The notes under the pieces are model-generated. The model ran no database searches. It was not told where the DNA came from and saw only the letters and a list, made by a program, of their open reading frames with translations. The position numbers were made by a program, and so were the translations under genes. DNA of 64,000 bases from Ryuthela nishihirai (lineage: Eukaryota > Arthropoda > Arachnida > Araneae > Heptathelidae). The stretch covers positions 22,629,283 to 22,693,282 of the forward strand of contig JAWZYU010000017.1 in NCBI GenBank assembly GCA_038380435.1. The letters run 5' to 3'. Below are positions 25,090 to 34,800 of this stretch, piece by piece; position 1 is the stretch's first letter, and each line of letters begins with the position of its first letter.

Positions 25090-25632
25090 TTCTCTCATGC
25101 AGCTGCTTACCACAGAGATCTGATTGCAGTCTACCAGTCTACACACAATATCCATGCCTTAACCAGGAAGGGGCGTGGTGACTCAATCAGTAGTGTGCTA
25201 GGCTCTTAATCAGTAGTTCCCAGGTTCAAGCCCCAGCTGGGTCAGCATTGAGATTTATCTCTGCAAAATTCCCCGTCCTGCCCATGGTCAGTAGCGGACA
25301 CCAATGGGCTTGGAAAGGCCGCCGTCTGTCGGATGGGACGTTAAGCAGTGGCACCATGTATGGGAGAGCCATACCCTGAGCATGTTAAAGAACATGCTGG
25401 ATGGCCTTGACAGGAGGCTGCCATCTGTCTCCCAACAGCTGTTCCAGTGGGTCCCCTCCCCCAACATTCTCTGAACCTTCTGGGTTCCTTGTGACCTGGC
25501 TATTTAGCCCATGGTGTGCAAAAAAGTGATGCTCAGAGGTAAAACAACCCAACCCAAGCCTTACCCAGGGCTTGAAACCAGGTCCATTAGATCAGTAGCC
25601 AAGCACAATAACCATTCAGCTACAAGATTTCT
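25090..25632 (-). mobile_element. SINE-B copy split by SINE-A
   Basis: The left part 25090-25167 has the inverted 3' end (GCAGCTGCTTACC). The right part 25558-25632 has the inverted B box (GGCTTGAAACC) and head. The middle is a SINE-A at 25168-25557. Confidence 0.75.
25168..25557 (+). mobile_element. SINE-A copy nested in SINE-B
   Basis: Flanked by 12-bp duplications differing at one base (GCCTTAACCAGG at 25156-25167, GCCTTACCCAGG at 25558-25569). Head GTGGTGACTCAATCAGTAG, B box GGTTCAAGCCCC, end GAGGTAAAACAACC. Confidence 0.9.
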
Positions 25633-25723
25633 TATACAATTGAAAATATAATTGAAATGTATATTTGATAATATAACAAATATACATTTCAATTATATAT
25701 ATTGAAATATATATATATATATA

Positions 25724-26121
25724 CAGGGTGAATCTGAAAAAGTGGGCAAAACTTTACGGGGTGGTAGAACGCAGCTATACGAGCAATATTCGTCATAGAA
25801 TGTATGGTCGGAACGCAAACGGCGAGCCGCTAGGTGGCGTTGGAAATGGTGTAAAAGGGTCGGTCCTCGCACCCAAAGGCATTTCTACCGTGGATTGCCG
25901 AGAGGATGGCTGGTTATACTAACCACGAAATGGCGGATATGCACTTTGTGTACGGTGCAGGGGACGGGAATGCAAGTGAGGACAGACCCTTTTATACCAT
26001 TTCCAACGCCACCTACCGGCTCGTCGTTTGCGTTCCGACCATACATTCTATGACGAATATTGCTCGTATAGCTGGTTCTACCACCCCGTAAAGTTTTGCC
26101 CACTTTTTCAGATTCACCCTG
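25724..26121. mobile_element. MITE with ~145-bp terminal inverted repeats
   Basis: Starts CAGGGTGAATCTGAAAAAGT and ends with its inverse. The arms 25724-25875 and 25970-26121 match over about 145 bp with few mismatches. It sits in a (TA)n tract, so the target duplication is probably TA. It is much GC-richer than its surroundings and carries no transposase. The small open frames on both strands are shadows of the inverted repeats. Superfamily not determined. Confidence 0.85.
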
Positions 26122-26555
26122 TATATATATATAATATAGATTAAATATATATTATATATATTTGATATTATAATGTATAATGATAATATAACAAAAAAGT
26201 ATATTTGAAATTTACAACTTAAATGAAGTGCCAGTAACAAACAATAATTATATGCTATTAGTTTCTCAGCTTTAATGCTTATCAATAGCCAATAACATGT
26301 TTTCCTAAAATAAAATAATAAACCAAGAAAGGGCAGGGTTTATCTTTTTCAAATTAATGGTAGTAACAAAATTCTAATTGTGAAAACAGTGCTTAGATCA
26401 GGGGAAATTCTCCTACTTAACCAAAAACTAAATAAAGCTAAGGTAGAAAAAATGTTAGGGCATGACATTTGCCATATAGATAGATATCATTAAACATGAT
26501 GTTAAGCAATTAAAAAATTTCATTTTGCAAAAAGCAAAAGCAAAATGAAACTTAC

Positions 26556-26626
26556 ATCATTCAAAAGAACCACTAAAAAGAGTACCCCGTTGAAGTTCAA
26601 TGTATGTTCTGTTACTCTGCACACAT
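26556..26626 (-). CDS. candidate exon of an unidentified - strand gene
   Basis: On the - strand an AATATTAG acceptor and a GAT/GTAAGT donor enclose 2+69 nt with the frame VCRVTEHTLNFNGVLFLVV then LLND. The 2-nt entry fits the phase-1 exit of the candidate exon 26821-27001 (making a D codon), and it exits in phase 0. The acceptor lacks a good pyrimidine tract. Product unknown. Confidence 0.3.
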
Positions 26627-26820
26627 CTAATATTCATTTTTCTGTCAAACATTTTTCAGCACATGATCATTTTTTGTATGATAGAACCTAGGGGTACATC
26701 ATCCAAAATAGCAATCATTTCTTATTGAAATATTATATTGTCTAAAAATATGAAAGCTGATATACCAATTGATAAGAACATAATAAAACTGAGGTAGGCA
26801 AAAGAAAAAAATAGTTTAAC

Positions 26821-27001
26821 CTTTCAGCATCATTTCTGTCTGAATACTCTGGACTGAAGGAACAGCAGTGTAATTTAATCTTCTTCGAAAAGCATCAAGT
26901 AGTATCATAGATTCGAGCTTAAAATGCAAGCTGCACAACTTAACTGCACATAGTTTTTGCCAGAATCCTTCGTTGTATTGAGGCATTCCCATAAATGTAA
27001 T
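26821..27001 (-). CDS. candidate exon of an unidentified - strand gene
   Basis: On the - strand the acceptor GCGTTATTACAG is followed by 60 codons plus 1 nt open in one frame only, up to a GAAAG/GTTAAA donor. The product begins ITFMGMPQYNEGFWQKL and contains LLDAFRRRLNYTAVPSV. It looks protein-like (mixed composition, not AT-biased repeats). Entry is phase 0, which does not match the phase-2 exit of 27484-27554, so an exon between them may be missing. I do not recognise the family. Confidence 0.4.
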
Positions 27002-27220
27002 CTGTAATAACGCACAAAATATAGTGAAATTATTTGGTTCCGGCAGATAAAGCAGTCATACTTAAGGATAATAACACATTATAAATTCATTTTTACTTAT
27101 TCTGGATTCAACAGCTGTACTAAATTAAGTTTTATTGCATACCACTGGACAAAACTAGTTCATATTTTTTACTGAAGAAAATGTTACCACAGCCGAATAA
27201 AAAATACTATTAAATACAAC

Positions 27221-27293
27221 CTCAAGTAGCTGCTTGCCAGTCTGGCACGAGCCTATCAGTTTATACGCCACAGATAGATCTGTGAGAGAGACA
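27221..27293 (-). mobile_element. SINE-B 3' fragment
   Basis: Inverted 3' end CCTCAAGTAGCTGCTTGCCA, then TCAGTTTATACGCCAC. Only the last ~75 bp of the family are present. Confidence 0.6.
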
Positions 27294-27483
27294 AAATACT
27301 ATTTATAAACACATTACATGCCACATATTATACATATATGTCATACATATTTTTGTTCATTCATTACCATTATAAAATGTTAAAGAAAAACTATTCGAAT
27401 GGCTAACAGATATCCATTGTATGATGCACAATGGTACCTTCACACCCAAAAGCGCAATGTAGATTTTACTAAATATACATTAC

Positions 27484-27554
27484 CTTTGACTCGTTTTCGG
27501 AAATTTATCAATTGCTTGTTGTAACCTGAAGCAACGAGTAATCTTTTTCTTCAT
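27484..27554 (-). CDS. candidate exon of an unidentified - strand gene
   Basis: On the - strand TATGCTTTCAG precedes ATGAAGAAAAAG and the segment ends CAAAG/GTAATG (71 nt). One frame is open: 23 codons beginning MKKKITRCFRLQQAI. Its phase-0 entry fits the phase-0 exit of the candidate first exon at 28275-28370. Both splice sites are good. Product unknown. Confidence 0.35.
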
Positions 27555-27589
27555 CTGAAAGCATACGACACGTGCTTTCTCAACTCATA

Positions 27590-27865
27590 GCTCCAGCTTG
27601 ACAACGGCTCGGGTTCAAATGGGCAGTTAGGCTTTCCTCGAGTGAGGGCGCCACTTTCACCCTTCGAGTGTCTCGCATCTGTTCTAACTATTCTGTGCCC
27701 TCCACAGAATCCCACCAGTGCAGCAAATTCAGGATTCATAATGAAGCTCAGAGCCATTATTTCTTTCAGGTTGGAATATGTGGTCAGCACCAGGATTCTG
27801 TGTGGTTCAGCACTCCTCAGAAAGGTTGAAAAAAGAAATATAGCCATAGTTGCCCGTATGACAAC
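27590..27865 (-). mobile_element. LINE 5'-region fragment
   Basis: Matches, inverted and with many changes, the 5' region of the LINE family (AGCACTCCTCAG, GTCAGCACCAGGATTCTGTG, CACCAGTGCAGCAAATTCAG, compare 32520-32640). The open frames on both strands here are accidental. Confidence 0.6.
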
Positions 27866-28274
27866 TTTCATGTAAAAATGGAATCAATTTCACGTGGACT
27901 GCTCACTGAGGAATTAGAAATAATGAGCACAGAAATCTACAGAAGTTTGTAAGCTTCTGATACAAGAAAGATTGTTTAATAAGAATTATCATTTTTTTTC
28001 AACCAAGAAACAATGGTGCATTAAACTAAAAGAAATTCTGGTAAATTTAATTTGTAACTGCCACATAACGTAAAATGTCTGAGTAATTTTAACGTTATTT
28101 GAACAAAAATATATGTACTCTACTTTAGTATATTTATAAAGCTTACCGGTTAAAAGTGGCAACTTTTTAAAAGTTCTGTTAGTACAGCCAAAAGCCGAGA
28201 ACGCGGGAGTTCGTGAAACAATACTTAATTTGAATTTATCACACAGAAGAAATAACACTATGTATAGTACTTAC

Positions 28275-28370
28275 TGGAGATGTGTTGGATGTTCCAAAAT
28301 GGAACCCGCGCCGGCATTTATGAATCACGTTTATGAGCTTATGCCAACTTCTCTTACTTCTTTCCTCCAT
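28275..28370 (-). CDS. candidate first coding exon, divergent from IQUB
   Basis: On the - strand an ATG at 28370 opens 32 codons (MEERSKRSWHKLINVIHK..) ending TCTCCA/GTAAGTAC in phase 0. It lies in the relatively GC-rich, CpG-containing block between here and the IQUB start, which would make a shared bidirectional promoter of about 470 bp. The product is basic and unrecognised. Confidence 0.35.
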
Positions 28371-28420
28371 GATATACACTAGAGATGCGAAAATCACATT
28401 CATTCTCTGGCCTGCGAAAA

Positions 28421-28428
28421 TGACGTCG
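28421..28428 (+). promoter_or_regulatory. CRE-like site TGACGTCG
   Basis: TGACGTCG differs by one base from the palindromic CREB/ATF site TGACGTCA. It lies within the putative bidirectional promoter. Confidence 0.3.
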
Positions 28429-28694
28429 AACGAAGTTGCAATGAACTATAATTAAAATGCTAAAATTATTTTTTGAAAACAAAACATTTAAAATAACATT
28501 AAACACTGGCCGCCACGTAGGCGTAATGCTAGATTGCTCAACTGGTGTCAATATAAATTTTGGAAAACCGGCACGTTTTCCATTGAGGTTTTCTTCGCTC
28601 TGGCCGTATTAGGAGCATCAGAGAGGAACCGATTTAAGCACTAGGAATTATTTTCAATGTTTTGAAAGCGTTCCTAAATGTTTGGCAACATAAC

Positions 28695-28708
28695 GTTACC
28701 ATAGTTAC
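28695..28708 (+). promoter_or_regulatory. RFX X-box-like site upstream of IQUB
   Basis: GTTACCATAGTTAC fits the X-box consensus (GTNRCC, spacer, RGYAAC) at 13 of 14 positions and ends 128 bp before the ATG. A further half site GGCAAC lies at 28684-28689. RFX factors drive ciliary genes, and IQUB is a ciliary protein. Confidence 0.5.
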
Positions 28709-28836
28709 CAATCATGTTTGATTTTGCATAGCCTATGAATGCTGCCTTTCACACGTGTTTTTAGAATAGCAAAGTTGAGGGAATGCTTTTTATTGATTTT
28801 TTTGGCTTTCCAATGTATGGTATTTGAAAAATAATA

Positions 28837-28843
28837 ATGTCCG
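28837..28843 (+). CDS. IQUB: IQUB exon 1, 7 coding nucleotides
   Basis: ATGTCCG followed by GTAAGT, a consensus donor. Joined to exon 2 (which starts AT) it reads M-S-D-N-E-T, in the frame of the conserved part. The next in-frame ATG in exon 2 is 27 codons further on, so this start is preferred, but an unseen alternative upstream exon cannot be excluded. Confidence 0.6.
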
Positions 28844-31800
28844 GTAAGTTTTAATACTGCATTGCTGCAGTAACACATTCACCCAAAATGCCTCTATGCA
28901 AGTCTCAGCATCTACCATAAAGCTAGATGATCCAAGTTATTTCATAATATAATTCTAGTAATATTCCTTGTAGAGGCTATTGATAGGTTATTTCTAAAAC
29001 ATACTTGTGAAGAGGTACTGTTTGTAACAGGTGCCGTTTTTTTCTCTAATATGACAACACAGTCAAGAATACACACATTCTTAGTTCTGTTGCTTCAGTT
29101 AGTGCAGCATTTTATAATTCTATTACTATGCTAATAAATGAATATTAACCTTGGAAAGGCACACTAATTTGGAGAACTTATTATTTATTAACTATATATT
29201 TATATTGTAATAATTCCTTTTACTAATAGTGTATTTCAAAAACTGATTTATCAGAATATATTTTCGAGCAGGTTGCTTGGAGTAGATGTAAAAAATTCAC
29301 ATGTTAACATCAGATTAATACTTTTTTGCAATTCTCACCAGAGTAGAAAATTCCCCAGTGTATCCTTCTAGAGTTAGGTAAATTTTAAACCCCCTTTTAA
29401 AGCTTAATTTAAAACTATTTCAAAGTTTAATATTTTTAAACCATATAAAATGTAAATTTTAAGCTGTTAAAAAAATTTAAAAGCACTGGTCTGCATTAGA
29501 TGTGAAAATGCTGAAAATAATGAAAAACTACTAAATGTTAAAAGCTATATTTGGTTTGTAATAAGTATAAGCTGACATTTATCTACCAAGCCGCAGGTAG
29601 GAGGTAGTGAAGAGAAAGGAATAGCATTGGATGAGTGAGTCCATTTAAATTCTCAGCTGTTTTCAGCCAGTATGGTAGTCAAAGGGTTAAATAACCAAAT
29701 AAGCTAAAACAAGCATAAAAATGCCCAAAAACATAAACAAACTGCCATTACACACTAAAAAAACCCAGTAATTAAATAACCCAATGGGCTAAAACAAGGG
29801 GAAAAATACCCGAAATCGTAAACAAAACCCCAGGGATTGAATAAACCAATGACTAAAACGCACAAAAATGCACAAAATAGTAAATAACGAACTGCTGTTC
29901 TACACTTGAAAAACCCCTGAGGTTAAATAACCAATGGGACAAAAATATATGTACTTTAGTATATTTATATAAAAAAATAATTTATAAAGCTAAAACACCC
30001 AAAAGCATAAACAACAAACCATTATTCCATACTCAAAAAAGCTCCAGGGTTAAGTAACCCAATGGACTGAAACTAGTGCAAAAAAAAATGCCCAAAAATT
30101 GTAAATAACGAACCATCATTCTGCACTCAAAAAAGCCCCATAAGTTAAATAACCCAATGAGCTAAAGCAAGTGCAAAAACATTCAAAATCATAAACAATG
30201 AACTGCAGTTTCTCTTTCAAAAAAAAAAAAAAAACAGGGGTTAACTAACCCAATGCATAAAAAAAAAGACACCAAAAATCATATATATATATAGCTTAAA
30301 AATCCCCACAAAATCTAATGCTATCCATGCCCAAATCGTGTTTCCTTTTGTATGGTATTTTATTTTCTTTTGTACGGTATTCTTTGTTTTGTTTTTTCCT
30401 TTTGTATGGTATCCTTTTGTATGGTATTTTATTACCAATACAAACTTTACAACAAGGGTTGTTGTAAGTTACAACTGTTGTTGTAAGTTTGTATTGGTAA
30501 TAAAATGTAACAATTGTTTTCGCCACATCAGTTTCATGTGTTTTTTAATGTTTAATTTAGTTATAATAATAAATATATATTTTGAATTTTTGGGACATCA
30601 AACTTGATGTAGCTAAGGGTTTCAGAAGGTCAAAGTCCTACCTTGGCACTTGTAATTGTTTTTTAACCAAAAAAAGAGGTGTGTAACCTTTTATAAACCA
30701 TTGAAAAACAAATTTAATGTATTTCTCTCCATTGTCTTTTACTTTTTTTTTTTCTTTTCATGTGACAAATAGCATTTGATGTAAAAATTTAAAGGATAAT
30801 ACTATGTAATTACCCTGTTTAGTTCTCATGCAGATAAACAAATTCATGGTGAGTAAATATACATTAGAGAGGGCTTTATTGCAATGTTTTCTCACCCTTT
30901 TCCAGGGGCAACAATTTCACAGAATAGTGATATATTTTGCTGTAATATAAGTAAAGTATTTTTGACAGAAAAATAAAATATGTTATAAAACATGTAATTA
31001 TCCATGGAACATTGGTTTTAAAACACTTGTTTATATTTATATTAGTGAAAAATTGTTCATAACTCATTTCTGAATTATGCAATTGCTTAATATATTTTTA
31101 ATCCTTTTCTTTTTAATACAGATAATGAAACTTCTGAAAGTGAGCCAAAATCAATAGGTAAGATTAAAGTTGAAGATGCACAGAGGGACATAGAAATGAT
31201 AGATAGGCATAAAGACACCGATACGGAAACAACAGCTAAGCATGAAGAGTCACAGAGTGATACTACTGTTGCAATAGAAAGTCTTGAATATTCTCCATTA
31301 AACACAGAATCACCTGCATCAGATAAATGTGAAGATGCTGAAAGTAATGAAAGAGTACAAAATGTTGAAAAAAGACATAAGCTGTATTTGGGTGGTTATC
31401 GAAATAAACTAACTGGTGCTGAATATCATAATGCTATTGCACAAACTCTTCCTCCACCTTGGAAGTATAGTCATGTGGAAAGATTTACAAGGTAAGTTTT
31501 TTTAGTTACTATACAGTGTATACACAGTCGTATCAGAATAATATGACCACCTACCATAGTATATATATATGGTAAGTGGCCATATTATTCTGATACTACT
31601 GTGTATATATAGTTTTTTTAGATACACGCAACAAAAGTTTAAATCATTATCTTACATTAACTAGGAATAAAAAACATAAAAACTTAAATAAAGAATATAT
31701 ATATATATTTGTGTACAGTCACATTCGCTTATACTTTGTGGGCTGTTCACAAGGTGCTGTATTAAGGGTGTACCAAGAATGGACCGCTGGCACACCAAGT

Positions 31801-34800
31801 ACCTCCAGATGTCATAACTATGGAACTCCAAAGGCTATCGATCCCAGAGGAGAACGTTGTCTCTGTTGACTTTTAAAGGGCAATTGACATGCAACATTAC
31901 AGCAATTAACCACTCAAATGAACACTGGGTCACCCAGGTATGTGTCCCTGAGAACAGTAGAGTGAACCCTGTTGCGCGTGGGTCTTTGGAGTCGATGCTG
32001 CATAAAGATGCCTATGTTAATGTAGGTCTATCGGCAACGACTCCTGCAGTTTTTACCAGACTACCATCATTGGACAGTTGAAGAGTGGAAAAAGGTTGGC
32101 TTCTCCAAGGAATTGAGGTTTCTACTCCAATCCATTCTACGCCATCTCCAGAAGTGACAGGCGGTGCCGGATACGGCGTCAGACACATGATAACCAATAC
32201 TCAGACACACTTTTTGGTCAAGTACAGGCCGGTGGTGGCAGTGTGCATGTCTGGTTATTCCCATTTTTAGGTAGGTGGTCAAATGGTAGCTAGGTAGTCA
32301 CTGGAAGGAGAGCTATGCACCAATCCCCTGTGATGATGCATAGAACCGGCCAGGCCTAGCACCTAATATCCAACCCCGCCTTCTCGTGGTGCAGACCATT
32401 AGTACCTTTCAAAAGAGATACTCTCTTGTGGAAGTGAACGGAAGGGGAGGGCTGCCAGATTAGTGTGGCCTACTGATCTGGACAACTATGGCTACTTTTC
32501 TTTTTTTTTCTACCCTGCTGAGGAGTGGTCAACCACACAGGGTCCTGGTGCTGACCATATAAACCCACTGGACTGGACAGATATATGGCTCTGAGCTTGA
32601 TTATGGATCCTGATTTTGCTGCACTGGTGGGCTTCTGTGGAGGGAAAATCTTCCGCTATGTTTTCTGTTTGTTTGTGGGTTGACAGCCCCAAGTGAATAG
32701 ATTCACAGGATATGTTTATCAGCTGGTGGATAATCCTGAGCAGAGGTCATCGCAGGCACCTGAACTCTTTGCTTCTATTGGCATCGTCAAATTCTACATT
32801 GGAGGAAGTCTTCCAGTGTAGATGGATTCAAATTTTAGTAGTGGGGGAATGGGTCTTTACCACATGCCTGTGATTTTAGGGGGCTGTTTGATATTGTCGG
32901 CATTCCCTCTCTCAATAAACATAGTTTCTTTAAACATCCTACTAACCATTTTCTCTCCATAGGTAGTTGGAATGTGAGGACTCTGCACAGAGCTTTTTCT
33001 CTTGATGTCCTCACACAAGAATTCCACCATTATAATTTAGATATACTCGGCTTGCAAGAGACCAGATGGACTGATAAAGGTCAGATTCTTAAAAATAATC
33101 TTAAATTTCTCTTTTCAGGGAGGGACGACAATAAGCATCACCAAGGCGTGGGTCTGCTCCTTAGCAGACACGCTAGTGATGCTCTTCTAGGATATGAGTG
33201 CATTAATGAAAGGTTTCTTACAGCAAAATTTCAGACAAGCGTTAAAGACCTGAATGTTATCTGCTGTTATGCCACCACTGAGGATGCTGATGAGGATGAG
33301 AAGAATAGGTTTTATGAACAACTTCAGGATATTTTGAATTCTGTCAAGAAAGGAGATATTACCCTTGTTCTTGGTGACTTCAATGCCAAAGTTGGTACTG
33401 ACTCTGACCTTTGGGGAGTAGTGATTGGCCCTTTTGGTATTGGTAGCTGCAATGGCAATGGGCAACGTCTCCTACAGGTAAGTAAACTCAATGGTTTCAG
33501 AATAACTAACACATATTACAAACACCGTGACATACATAAGTAAACATGGGTTTCACCTAATGGGCTGCATAGGAACATGATTGATTATATATTAATTAAC
33601 AGCAAATGGGCTAGTTCTGTTAGAAATACCAGGGCATATAGGGGAGCTGAAATTGGATCTGACCATTACCTAGTTAAAAGTGTCTTGCAACTTAAACTTA
33701 AAAAGTGTTGTGCTAGGGTTAAAAAAGTTGCTTTTAATACTGAAGCTCTGAAAGACCCAGTTATAGCCAAAGCTTACCATGATAGGTTACTTAGTCATTA
33801 TGACAGTCATGGTATGCTTACTACTGAAGTTGAGGAAGAATGGGATCATTTTAAACAGGCTTTTTTGGACACTAACAGTACTCTTTTAGGAAAAAAGGAG
33901 CAGAAGAGACAGAATTATCTGAGTGATAAGGCACTTGAGCTTATTTCGGAAGAAAGAACTGCAGGAATGTCCTTAATCAATACCCTACTAGTCCTAATAG
34001 AAAGCATTACAAAGAACTTAATAAATGTGTAAAAGATCAGTTAGCTGCTTATAAGAATCTTTGGCTTGATGGTTTGGCTGACAAAGCCGAGGAAGCAGTT
34101 AGACAGCACAACAGCAGAGAGATGTACCAGATAGTTAATGTTTTGTGTGGTAGAAAACGGACAGGTATACAGGGATTGAAGGATAAACAAGGTAAGGTTA
34201 TAGAAGGTGAGGATTCTGTCATGGCTAGGTGAGCTGAGCATTTCAGTGATGTTCTAAACAATGCGGTTAGTTCTATTCCCATTGTTTGCAATGGTGATAG
34301 ATGCATTGGTGGCTTTAATGTTGGCCCTATAACACAATCTGAAGTTATTTTGGCTGTTTCTAAACTTAAACTTCATAAATCCCCAGGGGTAGATGAAATT
34401 ACTACAGAAATGCTTAGAGCTGGAAATGTTTCGGTTACCACTTGGATGACTGAAATTCTGAATATCTTTTATGATAAAGGCATGGTTCCTAAGGATTTTA
34501 CCAGAGCTATTGTTATCCCTATTTTCAAAAAAGGTGATCACAGTTCTTGTGATAACTATAGGGGTATTAGCCTACTCTCTGTTCCAGGTTCTTTGCATGA
34601 TTGTGCTTAATAGAATTAAGAATCTGGTTGACAGTCAATTGCGTGATGAGCAATGTGGATTCAGAAGTGGTAGGGGATGTGTGGATCAGATATTTTCACT
34701 TAGGCAGATTCTTGAGAAATGTTTAGAGTTTCAGAAACCTTTGGTTGCTAGCTTTGTTGATTTCAAAAAGGCTTTCGACTCTGTTGATCGTCATAATTTG

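Larger units (their letters stand above)
28371..28836. promoter_or_regulatory. putative bidirectional promoter of IQUB
   Basis: This 466-bp interval separates the divergent candidate ATG (28370, -) from the IQUB ATG (28837, +). It is richer in CpG than the rest of the window (CCGCCACGTAGGCG near 28510, TGACGTCG at 28421). It contains an RFX-like X-box at 28695-28708. No TATA box at a convincing distance stands out. Assignment rests on gene structure, not on expression data. Confidence 0.5.

Noticed and set aside
25728..26285. Open frames on both strands around the MITE
   Set aside because: The frames repeat each other because they lie on the two arms of an inverted repeat.
29680..30260. CRISPR-like array
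   Set aside because: Repeats are diverged, units vary in length, there are no unique spacers, and the genome is an animal's.
31087..31305. - strand frame opposite IQUB exon 2
   Set aside because: Shadow of the exon; serine/valine runs come from the complementary acidic codons.
31857..32282. Three overlapping frames between exon 2 and the LINE as a host exon
   Set aside because: Tc1-like transposase motifs in alternating frames show it is a transposon remnant.
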